From the NCBI RefSeq assembly GCF_024435355.1, contig NZ_JAMJWG010000001.1, positions 124,001 through 188,000 on the forward strand: a stretch of DNA of 64,000 bases. Direction: 5' to 3'. How positions within the stretch are numbered: position 1 is the stretch's first letter; the number at the start of each line of letters is the position of its first letter. A program made the translations under genes and the position numbers. This DNA comes from Streptomyces odontomachi. Its GTDB lineage: Bacteria; Actinomycetota; Actinomycetes; Streptomycetales; Streptomycetaceae. Under the pieces are notes generated by a model. The model did not search any database and had not been told where the DNA came from. It saw only the letters and a list, made by a program, of their open reading frames with translations. This document shows, piece by piece, positions 8,037-16,650 of the stretch.

Positions 8037-8534
8037 ATGACGCGTGCGCAGACCGCCCGGCGCGCCGGATGGGTCACGCTGGGTGCCGCGGCGACGTTCG
8101 TCGCACTGGCCGGATGCGTTGCGGGTGGTGGCCGTGGCGGCCTCTTCCCTGACGATGCGCTCCTGAGGTGGCCGGTCGATCACCGTCCGGATGTGGCGGT
8201 GGCCTTGGCCCGCGGTCTCACCGACACCGACACCGGCACGGGCGCCGTCCCGTACGTGCTGGGCGCCGGACAGGCGCTGCGGTACGCGACGATGGCCCTG
8301 ATCGCCCGCCCCCGGCCGCCGCAGGTGGACTGGGCGGGGCACGCGTCCAGGTGGGCCTTTCCCGCCGGCCACACCACCACCGTGGCCCTCACCGCGGGAC
8401 TGCTGATGATCGCCGTTCTCGTTCGAGCCCCCCACGGCAGCACGCCGGTAGTCCTCCTCATCGGCTGCTGGGGTGCCGCGGTCGGGCTGACCCGGGAGGT
8501 GGAGAACCATGCTTCCCAAGATCCTCATCGTTGA
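8037..8534 (+). pseudogene. decayed PAP2-family phosphatase
   Basis: A 165-residue product with an N-terminal hydrophobic helix and the motifs ARPRPP and FPAGHTTT, the first two parts of the PAP2 (lipid phosphate phosphatase/undecaprenyl-diphosphatase) signature. The third motif, normally SRxxxxxHxxxD, is missing: the protein reads GLTRE and then runs out of frame into the response regulator start. The stretch between VPYVLGAG and QALRYA is also shorter than I expect, suggesting an internal deletion. Without the third motif's His it should be inactive. The 3' end overlaps the next gene by 26 bases. Confidence 0.6.
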
Positions 8535-9171
8535 GGACGATCACGCCCTGCGTGATGTCCTCCGTCGCGGGTTGCGCGACGAGGACCTGGACGCTGTGCC
8601 CGCGCCGGACGGCGCGACCGCGTTGCGCCTGGCCACGGAGGGCATCGCTGCGGCCGTCGTCGACGTCGCCCTGCCGGACGCGGACGGCCGTGACGTGTGC
8701 CAGGCGATGCGTGCACATGGCTTCCTTGCACCCGTGATCTTCTTGACGGCGCACCACCGCCTCGTCGACCGGCTCACCGGTTTCTCCGCGGGCGGTGACG
8801 ACTATTTGCCCAAACCCTTCCATCTGGCGGAACTCGCCGCCCGGCTCAGGGCCGCCATCAGGCGCACCGGCTCTCATCCGGTGACCACTGCCGGCGACCT
8901 GGTCCTCGACCCGGCGCGGCACAACCTCACCGTCCGTGACACCCGGGTGGCCCTGACCCCCACCGAGTTCCGCCTGCTGGCCGTGCTGATGGCAGCGTCC
9001 GGGAACATGGTGCGGCGCAGCGAGCTGATCAGGGCGGGCTGGCCCGACGGCGCTCAGGTCAGCGACAACACCCTCGATCAGTACCTGACCCGGCTGCGTC
9101 GCAAGCTGCGTGCCGCGGGTAGCGAGCTGACGCTGAGCACCGCCCGCGGGGTCGGTCACCGACTGTCATGA
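8509..9171 (+). CDS. OmpR-family response regulator
   Basis: A 220-residue receiver plus winged-helix protein. Acidic residues in LIVEDD, phosphoacceptor Asp52 (VVDVALPD), Thr80 (FLTA) and Lys102 (YLPKPF) are present. The DNA-binding domain has LTPTEFRLLAVLM and ends in ARGVGHRL. GGGAGGTGGAG precedes the ATG. The stop overlaps the kinase ATG (ATGA). Two membrane-protein genes downstream carry matching 11-bp-spaced direct repeats upstream and are plausible targets. Confidence 0.92.
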   Translation: MLPKILIVEDDHALRDVLRRGLRDEDLDAVPAPDGATALRLATEGIAAAVVDVALPDADGRDVCQAMRAHGFLAPVIFLTAHHRLVDRLTGFSAGGDDYLPKPFHLAELAARLRAAIRRTGSHPVTTAGDLVLDPARHNLTVRDTRVALTPTEFRLLAVLMAASGNMVRRSELIRAGWPDGAQVSDNTLDQYLTRLRRKLRAAGSELTLSTARGVGHRLS

Positions 9172-10559
9172 TCACGTTGCCGTCGCGGTTCGCACCCGGC
9201 ACCCTGCGAGGCAGGCTGTCCCTGGTGGCGCTCACCACCGCCACCCTGCTGATGGTCGTCCTCACCGTCTCCTTCAACGCCGTCGTCCGTCACCACCTCC
9301 GATCCCAGGGCGACGACGAGCTACGCGCCCGCACCGCCGCGGTCGCCGCCACCGTCGAGACCGGTGGCGCGAGCGTGCGGGTCCTGGAGACGCCCGACGA
9401 CCGTCTTCTCGACGCCAACGTCTGGATCTACGCCGGCACCCGGCTGCTCGAACGGCCCACGTCCGCGCCGACCACCGGCCGTCTCACCCACGTTGCCGAC
9501 CAACTCGTCAAGGACGGGCACACCAAGCACGGAGCCGGCCGACACCGCGTCCGGCGGTGCGTCGACATCGAGGGAAGCCGCCCCGTCCGGTTGTGTGCCC
9601 AGCCCGTGGGCGATCACAAGGCGGCGGCCACGGTGGTTGCGGCCCTGGACCTGTCTGCGTACCGGAGTTCCGCCGACGCCCTGCTCGGGGGGTCGATCGC
9701 CCTGGACGTCGTGATGCTGGCCTGCACCTACGCCCTGACGCGGCTGGCCGTGGGCCGAGCGCTGCGCCCCGTGGGTGCCATGACCGACCGGGCCACGCAG
9801 TGGAGCGCTGTCGGCTCCGCCCGACGGTTCGGGGGAACGGCTCGCCCCACAGAGCTCGCCCGGCTGGGATCGTCACTCGACGCGCTCCTGGACCGAACCG
9901 ACGCGGTGCTGCGCCACGAGCGGCAGCTGACGGGCGAACTGTCGCACGAGCTGCGCACCCCACTCAGCCGGATCATCGCCGAACTGGACTGGTGGCGGTC
10001 CAAGCCACGCTCGCCCCAGGAAACCCTGGCCACACATGAGGTGATCGCCGACGCGGCCCGATCCATGGGCACGATCTGCGACACGCTGCTGAAGGAGGCC
10101 CGCGACGGCTCCGCCACCCTCCACGGCACCGCCGAGATCGTGCCCACGCTGCGCCGGCTCGCCGTCGATCTCGCCCCTCCCGCCCACCTCAGAATCACCG
10201 TCACCGGCGTGGCCGAGCACCTGGAGGCCGGCGTCCGGCCGGCACTCCTCGAACGCATCGTCAGCCCGCTCCTCACCAACGCCATCCGGTACGCCCGGGA
10301 GGGCATCGTCGTTGCCGCACGGCGCGAAGCGGACGGCGTGTGCGTCGACATCACCGACGACGGCCCCGGCGTACCTGCGCAGTTCATCGAGCACCTCTTC
10401 CAACCCGGCCGCCGCGCCGACCCGGACGACGGACACGGTGGAGCGGGCCTCGGACTGCCGCTCGCGCGACGCCTGGCCCGCTCCACAGGGGGCGAGGTGC
10501 ACCACGACGAGCGGCACGCCCCGGGCGCCCGGTTCGTGGTCACCCTGCCGGCCGGCTGA
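9168..10559 (+). CDS. sensor histidine kinase
   Basis: A 463-residue kinase coupled to the preceding regulator. Helix 1 is at about 18-40 and helix 2 at about 172-192, enclosing a sensor domain of about 130 residues that contains two cysteines (131 and 143). The phospho-acceptor box is GELSHELRTPLSRI with His260. The catalytic domain has a weaker N box (LLTNAIRYA), then DDGPGVP, and GGAGLGLPLARRL. The 3' end overlaps the convergent COG4705-like gene by 20 bases. Signal unknown. Confidence 0.9.
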   Translation: MITLPSRFAPGTLRGRLSLVALTTATLLMVVLTVSFNAVVRHHLRSQGDDELRARTAAVAATVETGGASVRVLETPDDRLLDANVWIYAGTRLLERPTSAPTTGRLTHVADQLVKDGHTKHGAGRHRVRRCVDIEGSRPVRLCAQPVGDHKAAATVVAALDLSAYRSSADALLGGSIALDVVMLACTYALTRLAVGRALRPVGAMTDRATQWSAVGSARRFGGTARPTELARLGSSLDALLDRTDAVLRHERQLTGELSHELRTPLSRIIAELDWWRSKPRSPQETLATHEVIADAARSMGTICDTLLKEARDGSATLHGTAEIVPTLRRLAVDLAPPAHLRITVTGVAEHLEAGVRPALLERIVSPLLTNAIRYAREGIVVAARREADGVCVDITDDGPGVPAQFIEHLFQPGRRADPDDGHGGAGLGLPLARRLARSTGGEVHHDERHAPGARFVVTLPAG

Positions 10560-11457
10560 CCTTCTCCCGCCCTGGGCCCTGCTCCCGCCGATCCTCCTGG
10601 TGAGAGGGGAGGGAGAGCGCCCTGCGCTCGTTGTGGTGCGCAAAGCCCACCATGCCGAGCAGAACCACCAGGAGCACGGCCGACGAACCCGCCGTACCGA
10701 GGTCGAGGCCGCCCTTGTCGACGGGCTTGGTGAGGAAGTCGCCCGCGGTCGCGCCGAGCGGCCGGGTGAGCACGAAGGCGATCCAGAACAGCAGTACGTT
10801 CGGTACCACCGGCACCCGCATCAGGGCGAGCAACACCACGAGCCCCGCACAGACGGCCAGTGCGCCGCCGGCATACCCGAGCCCGGAGCTGTCGGAGAGG
10901 AAGTCGCCCATGGAGGTGCCGAGCGTGTTGGAGACGAGGATCGCCGACCAGAACATGGCCTCCCCGCGAAACGAGACGATGTCCCGGAAGCGGAACGTCA
11001 TCCCGGACATTTTCCAGACCAGGAAGATGGCCAGCAGGATCGAGGTCAGGATCGCGGCGCCGGCGGGGTAACCGATGCCCAGGCCCTGCGGTCCCCATCC
11101 GAGCGATGTGGCGCCGTCGGAGAGGTACTTGGCGCTGGCGTCGCGGTTCATGAAGTCGGACATCGTCGTGCCGGCCGTGCTGGTCGACAGGATGACCGTC
11201 CAGTAGAAGAACGGGTTGTAGCGCCGTGATCGCAACTGCACTACCAGGGTCACCACGAAGATCAGGAACAGCGCGATCGTGGTGAGGAAATAGCCCAACT
11301 CGAGTGTCTGGGCGAAGAGGTCACCGGCTGTCTCTCCCAGGGTCGTCGCGGCGATCTTCATGATCCAGAAGGCCAGCGTGACCTCGGGCAGTTTCTTCAT
11401 CACCGACGTGGTCGTACCGGCGACGTCCAGGTCGGTGAGGACGTCGGATTTCTCCAC
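10540..11457 (-). CDS. COG4705-type multi-helix membrane protein (copy 1)
   Basis: About 305 residues and eight or nine predicted helices. It is built from four similar units, each with an aromatic pair and a Gly-x-x-x-[GS]-D helix: FWIMKIAATTLGETAGDL, FYWTVILSTSTAGTTMSDF, MFWSAILVSNTLGTSMGDF and LFWIAFVLTRPLGATAGDF. This family of uncharacterised membrane-anchored proteins often sits beside two-component systems. I place the start at GTG 11457 because AGGAG lies 10 bases upstream. A direct-repeat box about 113 bases upstream matches one in front of the next paralogue. Function unknown; repeated acidic residues inside helices could suggest ion handling (inference only). Confidence 0.75.
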   Translation of the reverse strand: MEKSDVLTDLDVAGTTTSVMKKLPEVTLAFWIMKIAATTLGETAGDLFAQTLELGYFLTTIALFLIFVVTLVVQLRSRRYNPFFYWTVILSTSTAGTTMSDFMNRDASAKYLSDGATSLGWGPQGLGIGYPAGAAILTSILLAIFLVWKMSGMTFRFRDIVSFRGEAMFWSAILVSNTLGTSMGDFLSDSSGLGYAGGALAVCAGLVVLLALMRVPVVPNVLLFWIAFVLTRPLGATAGDFLTKPVDKGGLDLGTAGSSAVLLVVLLGMVGFAHHNERRALSLPSHQEDRREQGPGREKVSRPAG

Positions 11458-11569
11458 TTGCAATGCACTCCTGTTGTAGGGGTGGGTCTCGTTCGACCAG
11501 GCCTGACCGGTTCCCCCCGACCGAGGCCGGGCCGACCGAGTGGTCACGTTCTCCACGCTGACCGAGCGG

Positions 11570-11588
11570 TCCTGAACTTTTCCTGAAC
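11570..11588 (-). promoter_or_regulatory. direct-repeat box upstream of COG4705 copy 1
   Basis: TCCTGAAC-TTT-TCCTGAAC: two identical octamers with an 11-base period, reading GTTCAGGA twice in the direction of the gene. This is the geometry of OmpR-type regulator sites and is close to the box in front of copy 2. The likely binder is the regulator encoded at 8509. Confidence 0.55.
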
Positions 11589-11656
11589 GCCCGAGCGCCG
11601 CTCGGCGCGCACGCCCGGCGCCGACACGGGCAGCCGCCGGCGGCGACCGGCCGCCC

Positions 11657-12496
11657 TCACGCCCGCCGTGCGACGGCCCGGTCGGATTCGGTGACGTCCT
11701 TGCGGGTCACCGTCAGGAACGTGACCAGGCCGAGGATCACTGCGAGGAAGAGCACGCTGGTGACCACGGTGCCGAGGCCCAAGCCGTTGTCGGCGGTGGG
11801 TTGGGACAGGTAGTCACCCATCGAGGCGCCCAGCGGACGGGTGAGTACGTACGCGATCCAGAAGCTCCAGACCGCGTCCAGGCCGAGCGCGAAGTGCGCC
11901 ACCGCGACCGCGGCGATCGCCGCGGCGAACAGCAGTGCGGAGATCCAGTACCCGAGGGCCATGCGCTCGGCCAGCAGATCGCCGGCTGCGGTGCCCAGCG
12001 CGAAGGTGAACAGGACCGCGAGCCAGTAGAACGCCTCGCGGCGCGTGCTGTCGACGCTGTGGATGGACAGCGTCCGCTCGCTGCGGTACCAGACGACGAA
12101 CACCACCGCGAGCACGATCGCGAACGCGGTGGTGCTGGTCGTCAGCGGCACGCCCAGGTTGTCGGTGAGATTGTCGCTGATCAGGGTGCCGACGATGCTG
12201 ATCAGGGCCACGGCGAGCCAGTACACGCCCGCCTGGTAGGCCCTGGTGCGGAACTGCGCGACGAGCACCGCCGCCAACAGCACGCTCGTCAGCAGTGACA
12301 CGCCGGTCAGGCCCAGCCCGAGCTTCTCGTTGAGCAGATCGGCCGCGGTCTCGCCGACCGTGGTGCACAACACCTTGATCACCCAGAAGTAGCCGGTGAC
12401 CTCCGGCACCTTGTTCCAGCGGATACGGGCACCGGGTGTGGCAGCGGCGGAGTCCCCCGGCCCCGGGGATACGGTCTCGGACGTCTCGTGAGTCAT
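11657..12496 (-). CDS. COG4705-type multi-helix membrane protein (copy 2)
   Basis: A 279-residue paralogue of the preceding gene with the same fourfold pattern: YFWVIKVLCTTVGETAADL, VYWLAVALISIVGTLISD, FYWLAVLFTFALGTAAGDL and FWIAYVLTRPLGASMGDYL. The short N-terminal leader is polar, and the rest is membrane. The pair, each with its own regulatory box, probably arose by duplication and may be co-regulated by the adjacent two-component system. No enzyme motif is visible. Confidence 0.75.
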   Translation of the reverse strand: MTHETSETVSPGPGDSAAATPGARIRWNKVPEVTGYFWVIKVLCTTVGETAADLLNEKLGLGLTGVSLLTSVLLAAVLVAQFRTRAYQAGVYWLAVALISIVGTLISDNLTDNLGVPLTTSTTAFAIVLAVVFVVWYRSERTLSIHSVDSTRREAFYWLAVLFTFALGTAAGDLLAERMALGYWISALLFAAAIAAVAVAHFALGLDAVWSFWIAYVLTRPLGASMGDYLSQPTADNGLGLGTVVTSVLFLAVILGLVTFLTVTRKDVTESDRAVARRA

Positions 12497-12519
12497 GCGG
12501 CCGACCGTGCCACCGCGAG

Positions 12520-12537
12520 CCTGAACACATCCTGACC
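12520..12537 (-). promoter_or_regulatory. direct-repeat box upstream of COG4705 copy 2
   Basis: CCTGAAC-ACAT-CCTGACC, with an 11-base period and 6 of 7 matches between units, starting 24 bases upstream of the ATG. It matches the box before copy 1 (same CCTGAAC core). Confidence 0.5.
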
Positions 12538-12560
12538 GGTTGCCGCCGCCGCGCGTGCCG

Positions 12561-13763
12561 TCAGCCGCTGCGGCGGCGGATGCCCACCGTGATCACCAGG
12601 TCGGCGCAGAACAGCGTCACGCCGATCAGCAGGGCGCCGGCGAAGGTCACCGCGGCGAAGCGTTCGGGGGAGTCGACCTGTCCTGCAAGGCCCACGGCCG
12701 CCCAGACGTCCGCGCGCAGCACTGCTGACGCGGGAAGGCCCAGGGCGAGCGCGATCACGGCGATGCCGCGGGCGTGTCGGAGCGCCGAACCCTGATGGAG
12801 CGCATCGGCGCTTCGGTCGGTTTCGACGCGCTGCCGGGGGACGGCGATGTGCAGGACCGAGTTGCAGATCATGCCCAGGGCGAACCATCCGCCCGTGCCG
12901 ATGGCGAAGAAGGTCAGCCACAGCAGCGGGCTGGTCCAGCCTTCGCCGACGCCTTGCATGACGGTGATCCCCAGCGATCCGGCGAGCCCCAGGGCCGCGA
13001 TGACCGCCGTGACATGGTCGCGTACGAAGTCGGCGGCGCGCTCGACCCTGGCGCCCACCGGCTGGCTCGCGGGTTGGTGTCCGCGATCGGCCTGGCCGGC
13101 GTGAGGACGCCGACCGGCCGGACCGCGCAGGGACCGGGACGCCACGGAGCCGAGCGTCGTCAGCACCGCGGTCAGATCGTCGAGCCAGTCACCTTCCGCG
13201 TCCGAGTGCTGCACCCGTCCTGAGCTTTCCGCGGGTGCGAGCGTCCGGCCGGTCCGACGGAGCAGCAGGTATCCGGCGGTCAGCGCGCCCGTGAGGAGGG
13301 CTAGCGCAGTGATCAGCCAGGTGGTGGTGCCGTTCCAGTCGCGCCGGTGCGTACCGGCCGCCACGGCGAACCAGTCGACCCCGATCGTGACACCGACCAG
13401 GGCGAGGCATACGTGTGCCGCATGCAGTAGCTGGCGGACGCGGGCGCCGCGGCCCTGCATCCGCCGCCAGGCCAGGGCGCGTAGCGCCATGAGCCCGACG
13501 AGGATCGGCACGAGGAACAGCGTGAATGACACCACGCCGGTGTACGGATCGTCCTGCCATGGACTGGTGGCCCGGACGGACTTGTCCTGCGTGGTGAGGA
13601 CGGCGAACAGGGTGAAGGCCACCGCACACACCCCGGTGGCCAGCAGCGCCGGTGTCACGGCACGTCCCGTCCCGTCGCGGACAGCACGCTCCCGCTCCTC
13701 GGCACCCTGCTCCGGGCGTCGTCTGTTGCTCTCGCTGTTCTGGCTGCTGCTTTCCCGCACCAC
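12561..13763 (-). CDS. membrane protein of unknown function, divergent from PadR regulator
   Basis: A 400-residue protein I do not recognise. A charged N terminus of about 35 residues precedes roughly eight hydrophobic segments (near residues 37-58, 78-95, 110-130, 147-168, 250-268, 280-305, 335-352 and 372-392). A Pro/His-rich polar loop (about 170-235) separates the two halves. The GTG start at 13763 has GAAGGGAG a few bases upstream. The divergent position and the inverted repeat 34-60 bases upstream imply control by the PadR-type regulator. It could be a transporter or a stress-related membrane protein; no catalytic motif is visible. Confidence 0.65.
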   Translation of the reverse strand: MVRESSSQNSESNRRRPEQGAEERERAVRDGTGRAVTPALLATGVCAVAFTLFAVLTTQDKSVRATSPWQDDPYTGVVSFTLFLVPILVGLMALRALAWRRMQGRGARVRQLLHAAHVCLALVGVTIGVDWFAVAAGTHRRDWNGTTTWLITALALLTGALTAGYLLLRRTGRTLAPAESSGRVQHSDAEGDWLDDLTAVLTTLGSVASRSLRGPAGRRPHAGQADRGHQPASQPVGARVERAADFVRDHVTAVIAALGLAGSLGITVMQGVGEGWTSPLLWLTFFAIGTGGWFALGMICNSVLHIAVPRQRVETDRSADALHQGSALRHARGIAVIALALGLPASAVLRADVWAAVGLAGQVDSPERFAAVTFAGALLIGVTLFCADLVITVGIRRRSG

Positions 13764-13796
13764 GGTTCAGCTCCCTTCTTCCCGTTGCATCGCACC

Positions 13797-13823
13797 ACGA
13801 TATATCGACGCACGATGTATCGT
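13797..13823. promoter_or_regulatory. PadR-type inverted-repeat operator
   Basis: ACGATATATCG, 5 bases, CGATGTATCGT: the arms match at 10 of 11 positions. AT-rich TATCG/CGATA dyads of this kind are common PadR-family sites. It lies between the divergent membrane protein gene and the padR-like gene, so both promoters could be covered. Confidence 0.6.
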
Positions 13824-13910
13824 AGCCCGTAGTAGAGCTTGGATGTGCGGGGCGGCAGCGAGGTGGGGCGTAAGAGAATGGCTGCGGTACGCGATGCGAC
13901 GGGATGGACG

Positions 13911-14219
13911 ATGACTGCTGAGACCGATCCGACCGTGCTGGTGCTGACCAGCCTTGCCGACGGGCCCAAGCACGGGTACGCGATCACGCTTGACGTGGCC
14001 GACACGGTCGGGGTCAGCCTCGGGCCCGGCACCCTCTACGGGGTGCTGTCCCGTCTGGAGGACGGCGGACTGGTCGAGGCGTTGCCCGCCGAGGGGCGGC
14101 GCCGGCCCTATCGACTCACCGCCGCCGGCCGGCAGGTGCTGACGGAGCAGGCCGAGCGGATGCGTACCGTCGCTGAACTCGGCCTTCGACGACTGGGAGC
14201 GGCAGGAGCCGGGTCATGA
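13911..14219 (+). CDS. PadR-family transcriptional regulator
   Basis: A 102-residue winged-helix protein. VLVLTSLADGPKHGYAI is the PadR N-terminal helix pair, followed by LGPGTLYGVLSRLEDGGLVEAL and the wing RRPYRLTAAGR. The C-terminal dimerisation helix is short, as in PadR subfamily 2. I start at ATG 13911 where homology begins; the open frame extends 24 codons upstream without it. The stop overlaps the ATG of the next gene (ATGA). In such padR/membrane-protein pairs the downstream protein is usually the regulated partner. Confidence 0.85.
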   Translation: MTAETDPTVLVLTSLADGPKHGYAITLDVADTVGVSLGPGTLYGVLSRLEDGGLVEALPAEGRRRPYRLTAAGRQVLTEQAERMRTVAELGLRRLGAAGAGS

Positions 14220-15217
14220 ACGGGGGGTCGCCCTTCGAGCCGCCCGACCGGCCCGAAAGCCGGCATCCCGTCCCACCGGCCGTCGAAGCGTCGTCGGTCC
14301 GGGACGTCGACAAAGGCGGCGCACCGGGGCGGTGGAACACCACGGAGCGGCGGGCGCGGGTGCTCGTCCGGCTGTATCCACCGGCCTGGCGGGCGCGGTA
14401 CGGAGAGGAGTTCCGTGCCCTGCTGGAGGACTCCGGGGTCGACACCCGGGCGGTACGCGACGTCCTGCTCGCCGCCGCCTCCGCGTGGGCGCGCCCGTCG
14501 CGGCGGCTGCACGACCGGGACGGCAGGCTGCGTGCGACGGTGGCGACCACCTGGTATGCCTGGGCACTGATGGCGGCCGGTGCGGTGCTGTTCGCCAAGC
14601 TGACCACCGACGGCGCATGGCACGCATCGGACGGCGCCGCCCGTGTGCACCCGGTGGCCGGGTGGTGCTACGACGTCTTCGTGCTGGCCTGCTGCGGGTC
14701 GGTGCTGTTGCTGACCGTGGGTGCGGCACCGCTGGCCGTCGGCGTGCTGGGCGCCGCACGCGGGGCGGGCGGGCTGCGCGCGGTCGTGGCGCTGCTCTCA
14801 CTTCCCGCCACTGCCTCCCTGGGTTTTCTCGGGGTCGCGGCGGTGACCACCGCGGTCGCGGCGCGGAGCGGACCGGGCGGTGAGGGCGTCTCTGCCACGG
14901 TGTTCCTCGCCTTGGCCGTGCTCGGTACCGGCGCGGCCGTAGCCGGCGCTGCCGGGCCAGCAGCAACCCTTTCCCGCACATCACTCCGCGGGCCGGCGCT
15001 CACCACGGCGTTCGTGACGGGCGCCTGTGCGACCGCGCTCTTGGGCGTGGCGACGGTCGCGGGAATCGCCCACGAACTCATCGGCCAACCGTCCCCTTCG
15101 CGCCCCTCCTCCGCACTGACCGCGTATGGCGCCGTGATGACCACGGTCTTCTGCCTGGTGGTGACCTCCACCGTCCGCGGAGTCGGCGCCATGCGGAGGG
15201 GGAAACCCGGCCCGTGA
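14216..15217 (+). CDS. PadR-coupled membrane protein
   Basis: A 333-residue protein translated together with the PadR regulator. The N-terminal soluble part contains LVRLYPPAWRARYGEEFRAL, a motif regularly found in membrane proteins encoded next to PadR regulators in actinobacteria. About six hydrophobic helices follow from residue 108. Function unknown; candidates are a drug- or envelope-stress membrane protein. The pairing with a PadR gene and the shared operator is the strongest clue. Confidence 0.75.
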   Translation: MNGGSPFEPPDRPESRHPVPPAVEASSVRDVDKGGAPGRWNTTERRARVLVRLYPPAWRARYGEEFRALLEDSGVDTRAVRDVLLAAASAWARPSRRLHDRDGRLRATVATTWYAWALMAAGAVLFAKLTTDGAWHASDGAARVHPVAGWCYDVFVLACCGSVLLLTVGAAPLAVGVLGAARGAGGLRAVVALLSLPATASLGFLGVAAVTTAVAARSGPGGEGVSATVFLALAVLGTGAAVAGAAGPAATLSRTSLRGPALTTAFVTGACATALLGVATVAGIAHELIGQPSPSRPSSALTAYGAVMTTVFCLVVTSTVRGVGAMRRGKPGP

Positions 15218-15756
15218 CTCTGGTCTTCGGCCCAGGCCCGCGCACGCACGGCAGGGAGTGGCACCTTGAGCTGGCGGTCGAAGGAAGGCCTCGCGTGACG
15301 TCATCGGCTATCGCTGCCCTGTCGAGAGCCGACGAGGAGGGAGGCGTCCCGAAGGCCCGGGTGAAGGCGGCGGCGATGGAGGGCAGCGTGGTGTCGCGCC
15401 TTCGAAACGGCGCTGCTCCACCGGGATGCCCAGAGGATCGGGCGACCTGCGTCATCACCGTGGCGACGCCGGTGCCGAAAGTCGGGCGCGGCGGCCTGGA
15501 CGGCGGCGGTCCACCCGCGTACGGCCGGGCGCGGGCGTGTTGTGGGTTGTTCGGCCCGTAGACGGAGCAGAATGGAGCAACGGCGGGACCGTCCCCGCAT
15601 GCGTCAACCCCGCGGCCGGCCCCCCGACGGCATGGGCAACCTCGGGAGGTGGCGCCCGCTATCTCGCGACAGGAGCGGGCCATTCCGTGCGATGTCCCGT
15701 GTTGAGGGCGGGCCCAGGCGGGCGAATCGGTTGGTGATCGGCGTTATCTTGTCGGG
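15218..15756 (+). other. 539-base intergenic region without a supported gene
   Basis: Open frames exist on both strands, but none has recognisable motifs, a good ribosome-binding site or a plausible composition (Arg/Pro/Gly-rich shadow-like products). The last 20 bases hold TTATCT, a possible -10 element for the methyltransferase gene. Confidence 0.4.
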
Positions 15757-16566
15757 GTGAGCGATGATCCCTGGGCCAGCGCCGACCTGGCCGGCCGCTT
15801 TGTCGACGGGGCTTATGCCTCGGTGAAGGGGTACGTGCGCACCTATGTGCTGCACCGGCAGCTGCTGGAGCACCTGCCGCAGCCTCCAGCGACCGTGCTG
15901 GACGTCGGCGGCGGCGCGGGTCATCAGTCGTTTCCGCTGGCCCAGGCCGGTTACGACGTGACGTTGCTGGACTCGTCGCCGGCGATGCTGGACAAGGCTC
16001 GACAGCGACTCCAGCGCCTGCCTGATGAGGCCCGGCGCCGGGTCACCCTCGTGCAGGCCGACGGAGAGAACGCCGACGAGGCGGTGCAGGGCCGACGCTT
16101 CGACGCCGTGCTCTGCCATGGTGTGCTCGGATACCTGGAGCAACCGGAACCACTGGTCAACCAGCTGTGCCAGTGCACTGCCGACGGTGGCGTGGTCTCG
16201 ATCATGACGGGCAACGCCAAGGCGAGCGCGGTGCGCCCGGCCCTGGAACGACGGTGGGACGACGCTCTGGCCTCGTTCGACGCCACGACCGAGATCGGGG
16301 TGCTGGGAGTGTCGGGTCGAGCCGACACCGTAGAAGAACTCAGCGAGCTCACGCGCAGCCGCGGAGTGGAGCCCCTGCGCTGGTACGGCGTATGGCTGTT
16401 TGTCGACTGGCTGGAGTTCAGCGGAGCCGAGCTGGACCCGACCGACTCACCACAGGTGGCGGCGACGGCCGCAGTCGAACTTGAGGCCAGCCGACGAGAC
16501 CCCTACCGCCAACTCAGCCGGGTCTTCCACCTCGTGGGGCGCAAAAAGCTCCAAGCTGACGACTGA
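15757..16566 (+). CDS. class I SAM-dependent methyltransferase
   Basis: A 269-residue protein with the class I fold: motif I VLDVGGGAGHQSFPLAQAG, then VTLLDSSPAMLDKA (acidic end of strand 2), VQADGENADEA, and FDAVLCHGVLGYLEQP (motif IV region). It resembles the SmtA/CmoA-like methyltransferases, whose substrate is often a tRNA or small metabolite; nothing here fixes the substrate. The GTG start has no Shine-Dalgarno sequence; TTATCT ends about 8 bases ahead, so a leaderless transcript is likely. It appears to be a single-gene unit followed by gene remnants. Confidence 0.85.
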   Translation: MSDDPWASADLAGRFVDGAYASVKGYVRTYVLHRQLLEHLPQPPATVLDVGGGAGHQSFPLAQAGYDVTLLDSSPAMLDKARQRLQRLPDEARRRVTLVQADGENADEAVQGRRFDAVLCHGVLGYLEQPEPLVNQLCQCTADGGVVSIMTGNAKASAVRPALERRWDDALASFDATTEIGVLGVSGRADTVEELSELTRSRGVEPLRWYGVWLFVDWLEFSGAELDPTDSPQVAATAAVELEASRRDPYRQLSRVFHLVGRKKLQADD

Positions 16567-16650
16567 CAGCTGCTCAGGGCGAGAACTGGTCATTCGCGCG
16601 GCCGGCGGGAGTTCGTGCCTGCGAAAAGCGCGGTGATGTCCGGTTCGTGA

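Noticed and set aside
15214..15561. A 115-codon plus-strand frame overlapping the end of the PadR-coupled membrane protein.
   Set aside because: No motif, poor ribosome-binding site and composition like a shadow; no homologous-looking segment.
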